A DNA stretch of 64,000 nucleotides from Deltaproteobacteria bacterium (lineage in GTDB: Bacteria; Desulfobacterota; Desulfuromonadia; Desulfuromonadales; Geopsychrobacteraceae): NCBI GenBank assembly GCA_024280485.1, contig JAJRQB010000018.1, positions 1 to 64,000 of the forward strand, in the 5' to 3' direction. Positions 37,379 to 44,441 of the stretch are shown here, in pieces. A program made the translations under genes and the position numbers. The number at the start of each line of letters is the position of its first letter. Within the stretch, counting starts at the first letter, position 1. The notes under the pieces were generated by a model. It had not been told where the DNA came from. It saw only the letters and a program-made list of their open reading frames with translations, and searched no databases.

Positions 37379-37440
37379 AAGGCGCAGAGAAAGTCTATAC
37401 CTGGATTTTGGTTTAGCCTTCTCTGTGATCTCTGCGCCTT
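37379..37440. repeat. Inverted repeat of the 'cagaga' intergenic type between purH and purD
   Basis: AAGGCGCAGAGA at 37379-37390 pairs perfectly with TCTCTGCGCCTT at 37429-37440, and further GCAGAGA-like units lie beside it (37368-37376, 37421-37425). Such sequence recurs as dispersed intergenic repeats in several bacteria; only this copy is in the window. Confidence 0.5.
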
Positions 37441-37514
37441 GAGTGAGCAAAGCGAACGGGCGCGAGGCAAGGTTTTTACTTTGACCGGAGTTTCAATAAC
37501 GTGGAGTTGATTTT

Positions 37515-38786
37515 ATGAAAGTTTTAGTTGTCGGCGGTGGTGGCCGCGAACACGCACTCTGTTGGAAAATTTCCCAGTCGCCCCTGGTTAAAACTCTTTA
37601 TTGCGCACCCGGAAATCCAGGGATCGCTGAGTTGGCCGAGTGCGTCCATATCGGTGCTGAAGAAATCGATGCACTGCTCGATTTTGCCTTGGCAGAAAAG
37701 ATTGATCTGACCCTGGTCGGTCCTGAAGTGCCGTTGACCATGGGGATTGTTGACCGCTTCCAGGCAGCGGGGCTCGAAATCTTTGGACCGAATCGGGCGG
37801 CGGCGCAGATCGAGGGGAGTAAGGGCTTCTCCAAGGATCTGATGGCGCGTCATAATATTCCGACCGCAGACTACCAGAGTTTCTCCGAGCACGCCGCAGC
37901 TGTTGCCTATATCAAGCAGCAGGGGGCGCCGATTGTGATCAAGGCCGATGGTCTAGCCGCTGGCAAGGGGGTCATCGTCGCCATGACCGAGGCTGAGGCG
38001 ATCGCTGGAGTTGACCATATCATGCTCGATAAGGCGTTCGGCAGCGCCGGTGCCAGTGTCGTTATCGAAGAGTTCATGGAGGGTGAAGAGGCTTCATTCT
38101 TCGCCTTTACCGATGGCAAGAACATTCTGCCTTTGGCTTCTTCCCAAGACCACAAACGGGCTTTTGATGGCGATGAAGGCCCTAATACCGGAGGGATGGG
38201 GGCTTATTCTCCCGCACCGGTTGTCACTGCTGCACTGCATGATGAAATCGTTGAAACTATTGTTAAACCGACCATCGAGGGGATGGCTGCGGATGGGCAT
38301 CCCTATGTCGGTATTCTGTATGTGGGGTTGATGATCAAAGACGGCAAGCCCCGTGTGGTCGAGTACAATGCGCGTTTTGGCGATCCCGAGGCTCAACCGC
38401 TGCTGATGAGAATGAAGTCGGACATCGTTCCGGTGCTGCAAGCCTGTGCCCGTGGTGAATTGACTCAGGATTCAATTGAATGGCATGACAAAGCAGCGGT
38501 CTGTGTGGTCATGGCTTCAGGTGGGTACCCAGGCAGTTTTGAAAAAGGCTTGCCTATCAGTGGCCTGGCCGCGGCTGCAAAAATTGATGATCTGGTTGTT
38601 TTCCATGCCGGAACAGCGTTGAAAGATGGCGTTGTTGTCAACAATGGTGGCCGTGTGCTCGGCGTGACCGGGCTGGGTGCTGATGTGGCTTCGGCCATTG
38701 AATGTGCTTATCTGGGGATCGATGAGATCTGCTGGCAGGATGTTCATTACCGTAAGGATATTGGACAGAAGGCCTTGAACCGTTAG
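37515..38786 (+). CDS. purD: Phosphoribosylamine--glycine ligase
   Basis: ATP-grasp enzyme of 423 residues for the second step of purine synthesis. Seen: VVGGGGREHALCWKI at the N-terminus, LTLVGPEVPL near 70, KADGLAAGKGVIVA near 143, VIEEFMEGEEASFFAFTDG near 182, TGGMGAYSPAP near 222 and VEYNARFGDPEAQ near 285. It follows purH and precedes purE, with 184 and 35 bases between them. Confidence 0.97.
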   Translation: MKVLVVGGGGREHALCWKISQSPLVKTLYCAPGNPGIAELAECVHIGAEEIDALLDFALAEKIDLTLVGPEVPLTMGIVDRFQAAGLEIFGPNRAAAQIEGSKGFSKDLMARHNIPTADYQSFSEHAAAVAYIKQQGAPIVIKADGLAAGKGVIVAMTEAEAIAGVDHIMLDKAFGSAGASVVIEEFMEGEEASFFAFTDGKNILPLASSQDHKRAFDGDEGPNTGGMGAYSPAPVVTAALHDEIVETIVKPTIEGMAADGHPYVGILYVGLMIKDGKPRVVEYNARFGDPEAQPLLMRMKSDIVPVLQACARGELTQDSIEWHDKAAVCVVMASGGYPGSFEKGLPISGLAAAAKIDDLVVFHAGTALKDGVVVNNGGRVLGVTGLGADVASAIECAYLGIDEICWQDVHYRKDIGQKALNR

Positions 38787-38821
38787 GAAGAATATCCCTA
38801 TTTTAGTTGGAGTGAAAAAGA

Positions 38822-39343
38822 ATGAGTAAAAAACCGTTAGTCGGAATACTGATGGGGAGTGATAACGACTATGAAATTATGGTCGAAACTGGCAGGGCAC
38901 TTAAGCAGTTCGATATCCCTTTTGAGATGATTGTTTCAAGTGCCCATCGTACTCCTGAGAGAACAACTACTTTTGTTCGTAAGGCCAAAGAGTGCGGCAT
39001 GAAAGTCTTGATTGCTGGCGCTGGCGCTGCTGCGCACCTGGCTGGAGTCGTCGCAGCAGAAACCACTCTGCCAGTGATCGCTGTGCCGATTGATGCGACC
39101 GCTATGCGCGGTCTTGACGCTTTGCTGGCGATGGTTCAAATGCCGGCAGGTATCCCGGTCGCAACCATGGCGATTGGAAAGGCTGGAGCGAAAAATGCCG
39201 GAATCTTTGCCGCGCAAATTATTGCGACAAGTGATGATGGACTGGCGCGTAAGCTTGAAGACTATAAGCTGGAGATGGCGGCAGGGGTAATTATCAAGGC
39301 TGAATCTTTACAGCAACGTCTTCTGGACGACGGACTCGCCTGA
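38822..39343 (+). CDS. purE: N5-carboxyaminoimidazole ribonucleotide mutase
   Basis: Class I PurE of 173 residues, which moves the carboxyl group to give CAIR. Seen: ILMGSDNDYEIM at residues 9-20, VSSAHRTPERT near 40 and AGAGAAAHLAGVVAA near 63. No purK is beside it. GGAG precedes ATG 38822. It closes the pur cluster. Confidence 0.95.
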   Translation: MSKKPLVGILMGSDNDYEIMVETGRALKQFDIPFEMIVSSAHRTPERTTTFVRKAKECGMKVLIAGAGAAAHLAGVVAAETTLPVIAVPIDATAMRGLDALLAMVQMPAGIPVATMAIGKAGAKNAGIFAAQIIATSDDGLARKLEDYKLEMAAGVIIKAESLQQRLLDDGLA

Positions 39344-39396
39344 GAAGTGGGTACACAGGGTTCTCGCGGGTGAGACGCGTGAAAAGACGCTCTTGA

Positions 39397-39411
39397 AGTA
39401 TACAGTATACT
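39397..39411. promoter_or_regulatory. Perfect palindrome upstream of the tetraheme cytochrome promoter
   Basis: AGTATAC-A-GTATACT, two 7-base arms around one base, ten bases before a -35 hexamer. This is the usual shape of an operator for a dimeric regulator. Confidence 0.45.
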
Positions 39412-39420
39412 GTTTTTCCA

Positions 39421-39447
39421 TTGACAGACTCTGCCCTTTTGTAATAT
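39421..39447 (+). promoter_or_regulatory. Candidate promoter for the tetraheme cytochrome
   Basis: TTGACA at 39421-39426 and TAATAT at 39442-39447; the 15-base spacer is short, so it may need an activator. Confidence 0.4.
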
Positions 39448-39503
39448 TTTTCTACGCCAATTTGGAAACATTTGTGTTTCTGTAAACTATGAGGAGATGG
39501 GAA

Positions 39504-39824
39504 ATGAAAAAGATTGTTATTTTGTTGGTTGTTGCCGGTCTTGTTGCTACCACCGCGATGTTCGCTATTGCAAACAATGGCCCCGCAGAAGTTAAGCTTG
39601 AAGCAAGCATGGGAACAGTAACTTTTCAGCATGCCGCTCACCAGGGTCGTGTTGCTGACTGCGCAACCTGTCACCACAATGGCGTTGACGCCGGCAAGTG
39701 TAGCAGCTGTCACGGTGTGAACGCTGATGCTCCAAAAGCTAAAAAAGTTTTCCATAAGCTGTGTAAGAGCTGTCATAAGAAGCAAGACGGCCCAACCAAG
39801 TGTAAGCAATGCCACGTTAAGTAA
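39504..39824 (+). CDS. Periplasmic tetraheme cytochrome c3-like protein
   Basis: Secreted cytochrome of 106 residues. Seen: a signal peptide ending near AIANN, and four CxxCH motifs CATCHH, CSSCH, CKSCH and CKQCH. Four likely distal histidines are present: two in FQHAAH, the second His of CATCHH, and that of VFHKLC. The full set fits a tetraheme c3 rather than the triheme c7 (PpcA-like) periplasmic cytochromes common in this group. It is basic and lysine-rich at the C-terminus. The likely role is shuttling electrons across the periplasm to the adjacent outer-membrane cytochromes. The gene has its own promoter, GAGGAGAT site and terminator. Confidence 0.88.
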   Translation: MKKIVILLVVAGLVATTAMFAIANNGPAEVKLEASMGTVTFQHAAHQGRVADCATCHHNGVDAGKCSSCHGVNADAPKAKKVFHKLCKSCHKKQDGPTKCKQCHVK

Positions 39825-39847
39825 GGCGTAGCTTCAATGTAGAATTC

Positions 39848-39881
39848 AAAAGAGCCGGTCTGGCAACAGACCGGCTCTTTT
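39848..39881 (+). terminator. Terminator of the tetraheme cytochrome gene
   Basis: AAAAGAGCCGGTCTG pairs perfectly with CAGACCGGCTCTTTT across GCAA. Confidence 0.88.
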
Positions 39882-39889
39882 GCGTTCAT

Positions 39890-39905
39890 TGGTGCCGGTA
39901 TTGCG
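39890..39905 (+). promoter_or_regulatory. Candidate sigma-54 promoter before the large multiheme cytochrome
   Basis: TGGTGC-N5-TTGCG keeps the essential GG (39891-39892) and GC (39903-39904) exactly ten bases apart. The start would fall near 39916, about 80 bases before the gene. The -24 box is only a partial match. Confidence 0.45.
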
Positions 39906-39995
39906 CTCGCATAGAGCCGCTTTCTGCTGGATTCATTGAGCCGAATCCTGTATTCTGTCCGCGCTTTTAATTTTTTGTCTCAAAGGGGTGTTGTT

Positions 39996-41960
39996 ATGAC
40001 TGGTTCTGTCAGGAGTATGCTGGTTCTTTTGCTGCTTTTAGGCTGGGGTGCAAATGCCTTGGCTGTTGAAAGTTGCGTGACTTCAAGTTGTCACGCCATC
40101 ATCGGCAAGGCAAAGTTTGTCCACGGTCCGGTTGCTGCTCAGGAATGCGCGGTTTGTCATGAAGAGACCCGGAAGAAGCATCCCGGAAGTAAGGGCGCCT
40201 TCAAGTTCCCGGAAAAAGGCGCAGCACTCTGCTATCAATGCCACGAAAGTAAGACCGAAGGTTTGTCCTCGGTTCATTCTGCACTGGAAGATGGTTGTGT
40301 TGGCTGCCATTCTCCTCATCAAACCAATAATAATCTCTTCCTTTACCAGGAAGGGGCGGCGCTTTGTTATATGTGCCATGACAGTAAAACCGAAGACAAA
40401 ATGTCTGTTCACCCGGCACTGGAAGATGGTTGCACCGCCTGTCACGGGCCTCATGCCGGACCGGCACCTATGATGTTGCAGGCTGCAGGCGTTGACCTTT
40501 GTCTGGATTGTCACGATGACCCGCGTGAAGGGAAGAGGGTTCTCCATTCACCCGTTGCTGAAGGTGACTGTTCCAGTTGCCATAATCCGCATGCTGGTGA
40601 CGCCCCGAAAATGTTGCCAGCAGCAGGTCAAGACCTTTGTTTCACCTGTCACGACGATTTCACTGTGGGGATGACGACGATCCACCCGGCTTTAGAGGAG
40701 GGTTGTTCCTCTTGTCATGACCCTCATGGCAGTGACACGTACAAAATGCTATCGGCAGATGGCAGTGAACTCTGCTATCAATGCCATGATCCGAAAACCG
40801 GTAGCAAAGGGATGAACGGGCACCCGCCGGTCGTTGATGGAGATTGTCTCTCCTGCCATAATCCGCATGCGAGCAAGCAGCCAGCCCTGCTGGTCGAGGC
40901 CGTGCCCGCCCTCTGTTATCAGTGTCACGAAAGCAAGACCGAGGGGAAATCTAATGCTCATACCCCGGTTGCCGACGGCGACTGTACCGACTGTCACAAT
41001 CCCCATGAAGGGGAAGAGCCGGGAATGCTGCCTGCTCTCGGACAGGACCTCTGCTATCAATGTCACGAGAATAAGGCCGACCAGAAGATGGTTCATGGCC
41101 CGGTTGCCGCAGGCGACTGTGAGAGTTGTCATGACGTACATTCTTCTGACGCCACCTATCAGTTGGTAGAAGAAGGGAATCAGCTCTGCTTTATGTGCCA
41201 CGATGATAAAGAAGAGTTGGCGCGCATGGAGAACGTTCATCCGGCGGTAGATGATGGCTGTACTTCATGCCATAGTCCCCATAGTGGCCCACAAGAATTT
41301 ATGTTGCCCGCAGAAGGGGACGCGCTTTGTGTGCTCTGCCACGAGGATATTGGAGAACAAGCGCAAAATTCACCCGTACCGCATGCCGCTTTAGAAGAAG
41401 GTTGTGTGACCTGCCATGGGCCGCACGGTAATGGCAATATCCGCATGTTGCAGGATGATCCCCAGGTTTTTTGCGTCAGTTGCCACGATAGTATGGGTGA
41501 AACAATTGCGGCAGCACTGTACCAGCATAAACCTGTTGCCGATGGCACCTGTTGGGCCTGTCATGACCCGCATGGTTCAGTGAATCGTGTGTTGCTACGA
41601 CTGGACTATCCATCTGAATTCTATAGCGGCTTTGCAGAAGAAAATTATGCGCTTTGTTTTGAATGTCACGACCGAGAAGCTTTTCTTTACCCGCGGACCA
41701 GCGAGCTGACAAACTTCCGCAACGGTGATAAGAACCTTCATTTTGTTCATGTCAACAAGTCAACAAAGGGCCGGACCTGCAAAACCTGCCACGGCGTGCA
41801 TGGCGCTAGTCAGGAAAAGCTGATAAAGAGTAAGATTCCTGGCTTTGGCAAATGGGAGATTCCGATCAGATATACTTCGGAGCGTTTTGGTGCTAACTGC
41901 ACTGTTGGCTGCCATAAACCCAAAAGCTACAATCGATCACGTGCGGTTCAGAACGACTAA
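39996..41960 (+). CDS. Large multiheme c-type cytochrome, 23 CxxCH plus two unusual haem motifs
   Basis: Secreted protein of 654 residues. Seen: a signal peptide ending ALA near residue 23; 23 canonical CxxCH motifs; a CX4CH (CVTSSCH, residues 27-33) at the very start; and a CX3CH (CTVGCH) near the end, so up to 25 haems. The body is a doubled-CxxCH repeat in which a G-(D/C)-x-x-CH-x-PH unit alternates with a L-C-(Y/F)-x-CH unit every 35-40 residues. ATG 39996 follows AAAGGGG; the frame opens earlier at 39936. No lipobox or C-terminal barrel signature was seen, so a periplasmic or exported soluble conduit is inferred. It is followed closely by an NHL lipoprotein, an octaheme cytochrome and a barrel. 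Confidence 0.9.
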   Translation: MTGSVRSMLVLLLLLGWGANALAVESCVTSSCHAIIGKAKFVHGPVAAQECAVCHEETRKKHPGSKGAFKFPEKGAALCYQCHESKTEGLSSVHSALEDGCVGCHSPHQTNNNLFLYQEGAALCYMCHDSKTEDKMSVHPALEDGCTACHGPHAGPAPMMLQAAGVDLCLDCHDDPREGKRVLHSPVAEGDCSSCHNPHAGDAPKMLPAAGQDLCFTCHDDFTVGMTTIHPALEEGCSSCHDPHGSDTYKMLSADGSELCYQCHDPKTGSKGMNGHPPVVDGDCLSCHNPHASKQPALLVEAVPALCYQCHESKTEGKSNAHTPVADGDCTDCHNPHEGEEPGMLPALGQDLCYQCHENKADQKMVHGPVAAGDCESCHDVHSSDATYQLVEEGNQLCFMCHDDKEELARMENVHPAVDDGCTSCHSPHSGPQEFMLPAEGDALCVLCHEDIGEQAQNSPVPHAALEEGCVTCHGPHGNGNIRMLQDDPQVFCVSCHDSMGETIAAALYQHKPVADGTCWACHDPHGSVNRVLLRLDYPSEFYSGFAEENYALCFECHDREAFLYPRTSELTNFRNGDKNLHFVHVNKSTKGRTCKTCHGVHGASQEKLIKSKIPGFGKWEIPIRYTSERFGANCTVGCHKPKSYNRSRAVQND

Positions 41961-41974
41961 CAGGTGGTACTTTT

Positions 41975-43063
41975 ATGATGCGTATACATATCTTTTTTTT
42001 ACTGTTTTCGCTGCTGCTGACTGGGTGTGCCGCACAAACAGGGCCCAAACAACGTTACTTCTGGCCGATTGGTGGGGCCGAACCAAAGATTGAATATATC
42101 GATTTTTATCAGGCCGATCGCGATGTCATGCACGCGGAAAGTCCGCTGGCTCAGGCAATTCTCGGCACTCAATTAGGTCGTCCAATCTTTAAGGCTCCAC
42201 ACGGTATCGGCTCGCGTGGTGATGAGGTTTTCGCTGTAGCTGATCCCGGAGAGGCTAAGGTCGTTATCTGTGATCTTGCTGCAGGGGAGGTGCGATGGCT
42301 GAAAAACCGTGAGGGTGAGCCCTACGCCTTCAGTTTCCCGGTAGCCCTTGAGTATCGCCCGGACGGTGGTGGTTACGTTGCAGATACCGCGACAAATTTG
42401 ATCTACCAGTTTAGTAGGGACGAAGTTGTCGTTAAGGAGTTTGGCAAGGATGCTGGGTTGAAGCGGCCAAACGGTCTCGCCTTTGATGCTGAGCGTCAGA
42501 TCCTTTATGTTGTCGATTCGCTTAATCATCAGATCGCAGTTTTTAATGCTGATGGAGAATTCCTCCGCCGCATAGGCAAACGCGGGACGGGCGAGATAGA
42601 ATTTAATTTTCCCCTCGATATTGCACTCTCCCCCACGGGAGACCTTGTTGTTTTGGATGCTCTAAATGCCCGTGTTCAGATAATACATCCAGATGGCAGC
42701 TTTGTGCGAATGTTCGGCGAGCGCGGGACGGCGCTTGGTTCTTTCAAGATGCCTAAAGGGATAGCCGTTGACGGCTTTGGTCATATTTATGTGACTGATG
42801 CCCAGTCTCATCGCTTTGTTATTTTCGATATGCAGGGGAACTATCTCCTTTCCATTGGTGGTCGATCTGTTTTACAGGCTGGTCAGGTTCATCCCGGCGG
42901 GCTTGATATGCCGAAGGGCATATCTGCTGACCCGGACGGTAAGATATGGATCGTTGATTCACTCAGTCGCATGGTGCATCGCTTCCAGTTTATCAGCGGG
43001 GATTATCTTCAGCAGCATCCTTTGACTGAAGGTGAAATATTTATTCCAGAAGAATTGAGGTAG
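41975..43063 (+). CDS. NHL-repeat (six-bladed beta-propeller) lipoprotein
   Basis: Protein of 362 residues. Seen: a lipoprotein signal with lipobox LLTGC near residues 15-19 and about six NHL-type repeats such as KRPNGLAFDAERQILYVVD, FPLDIALSPTGDLVVLD, MPKGIAVDGFGHIYVTD and MPKGISADPDGKIWIVD. It begins 14 bases after the giant cytochrome. NHL lipoproteins recur beside extracellular cytochromes in Geobacter-type genomes (for example near omcS); the biochemical role is unknown, perhaps assembly or folding. A homologous gene lies at 47084-48148 on the other strand. Confidence 0.85.
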   Translation: MMRIHIFFLLFSLLLTGCAAQTGPKQRYFWPIGGAEPKIEYIDFYQADRDVMHAESPLAQAILGTQLGRPIFKAPHGIGSRGDEVFAVADPGEAKVVICDLAAGEVRWLKNREGEPYAFSFPVALEYRPDGGGYVADTATNLIYQFSRDEVVVKEFGKDAGLKRPNGLAFDAERQILYVVDSLNHQIAVFNADGEFLRRIGKRGTGEIEFNFPLDIALSPTGDLVVLDALNARVQIIHPDGSFVRMFGERGTALGSFKMPKGIAVDGFGHIYVTDAQSHRFVIFDMQGNYLLSIGGRSVLQAGQVHPGGLDMPKGISADPDGKIWIVDSLSRMVHRFQFISGDYLQQHPLTEGEIFIPEELR

Positions 43064-43132
43064 GCTTCAGCGCTGTTCTTTGCTTCCTCATTCCTCAACT
43101 TTTTGTTTTTTTCGGTTTCCAGGAGTCACCAT

Positions 43133-44101
43133 ATGATCAAACGATTAACTCTTATTATCGTATTGACGTTCATTCTGGCCTCACCAGCAGTCGCTCTGAA
43201 TATTTTCTATCCGGCTGACGGGACCTACGTTGTTCACTCTGATTTTCTTATCATCAAGGCTGGTGATGGCGTTGATGGCTTAACTCTTGATATCGGCGGT
43301 GATAAGAGTGATTTACTCGACATCTCCAGCGCCGAATATAAGGCGGCATTCGCTGATTTTCTGATTGTTCAGCCGAACTGGGACGCCGGTAAAAATACGG
43401 TCAAGGTTGAAGCATATAAAGGCGGCAAAAAAACCTCCGAGGCCCAGGCCGAGTTCTTTTTTCAGGATAACATTGCCGATCCTCCGCCTTCAGATTACAA
43501 ACGCTTCATCATGCATAAACCGGAGCAGGAGGTCTTTTGCACTGGTTGCCACAATATGAACCCGACGCCGGTTCAGCTTGAAACGGTTGGAGCAGAGAAC
43601 CCTTGCGCCAGTTGTCACAAACGGATGCTGGAACATAAAAATGTTCACGGGCCGGCAGGCGCCTGGCAGTGTGTCTATTGTCATGATGCTAAGAGTAGTC
43701 CGGTACGCTACGCGCCACGTAAAAAGGATGCAAAGTTGTGTGCCGAATGTCATGAGGATATTGTCGGTCGATTTGGTGCAGCCAAGAGAGTCCACGGGCC
43801 TGTAGAGGTTGGCATGTGTAGCGTCTGTCATGACTCACACGCCTCTGACAACCTTTCGCAGATACTACGTAAGGCTAATGAGCTTTGCCTGAGTTGTCAT
43901 GAGGGCGTTGATAAAACAATTCATGTTATCTCTGGATTCTCAGGAGGTACTCATCCACTTGATGGTGTTGAAGACCCTTCTACTGGTGGTAACCTTACTT
44001 GTGTCAGCTGCCATGATCCGCATGTTGGTGAGGCCAGATATTATTTTCGCGATGGTATTACTTCAAGAATGCTGCTCTGTCAGCGCTGTCATAAGAAGTA
44101 A
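43133..44101 (+). CDS. Octaheme c-type cytochrome with N-terminal beta domain
   Basis: Secreted protein of 322 residues. Seen: a signal peptide ending AVA near residue 22; an N-terminal haem-free region (about 23-135) with an Ig-like pattern (NIFYPADGTYVVHSDFLIIKA); then eight CxxCH motifs: CTGCH, CASCH, CVYCH, CAECH, CSVCH, CLSCH, CVSCH, CQRCH. AGGAG precedes ATG 43133. It is the third gene of the cytochrome-NHL-cytochrome-barrel series. The haem-free domain may dock on the barrel or propeller; this is inference. Confidence 0.88.
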   Translation: MIKRLTLIIVLTFILASPAVALNIFYPADGTYVVHSDFLIIKAGDGVDGLTLDIGGDKSDLLDISSAEYKAAFADFLIVQPNWDAGKNTVKVEAYKGGKKTSEAQAEFFFQDNIADPPPSDYKRFIMHKPEQEVFCTGCHNMNPTPVQLETVGAENPCASCHKRMLEHKNVHGPAGAWQCVYCHDAKSSPVRYAPRKKDAKLCAECHEDIVGRFGAAKRVHGPVEVGMCSVCHDSHASDNLSQILRKANELCLSCHEGVDKTIHVISGFSGGTHPLDGVEDPSTGGNLTCVSCHDPHVGEARYYFRDGITSRMLLCQRCHKK

Positions 44102-44441
44102 GGTCAAGGCTAAAACTCCAGTTATTGACTGGAATTTAAACGTACTCTGAGGTAGAGCTTTTCTTGTTTTATAGTGGCGGTCTGTGCAATTGCACAGTCC
44201 GCCATTGTGCTAAAAACCCTCCTGTTTCTAATACTTTAATAGATATTTCCATGCGGTTTTGCAGTTATTCAGCCGGTCCTGCGGTGATATAACGTGCGAG
44301 GACGTGTGCGAGGTGATAGAGACGCCATAAACGCTTATTTGCTGAGCGTTTGTTGCTAGGTATGTATATTGCACAAAAGGTGGATGCAACGTTAGGAAGC
44401 CTCATGTTTACTGGCTGCGAAGCCGTAATGGAAAAACTTTG
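44102..44441. other. Gap before the barrel gene, with palindromes and a sigma-54-like site
   Basis: It contains a weak hairpin TCCAGT/ACTGGA (44117-44133) and a near-perfect palindrome (44175-44204, TGGCGG-T-CTGTGCA and its mirror) that probably ends the octaheme transcript. A GG-N10-GC element follows at 44358-44373. No small gene was convincing and no GEMM-type riboswitch core was found. Confidence 0.5.
44358..44373 (+). promoter_or_regulatory. Candidate sigma-54 promoter before the barrel gene
   Basis: AGGTAT-N5-TTGCA keeps GG (44359-44360) and GC (44371-44372) ten bases apart. The -12 half is perfect and the -24 half weak. A start near 44384 would leave a 58-base leader. Confidence 0.4.

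Noticed and set aside
40083-41712. Minus-strand open frames opposite the giant cytochrome gene
   Set aside because: They arise from the repeated Cys-His codons read backward; no ribosome sites or recognisable domains.
44102-44441. GEMM-type (c-di-GMP or cGAMP) riboswitch upstream of cytochrome or barrel genes
   Set aside because: Geobacter relatives have these before cytochrome genes, so I looked in every gap of the 39-49 kb region. No GCAAAGCC-like core with the paired stems was found; the GCAACG...AAGCC stretch near 44395 lacks the rest.
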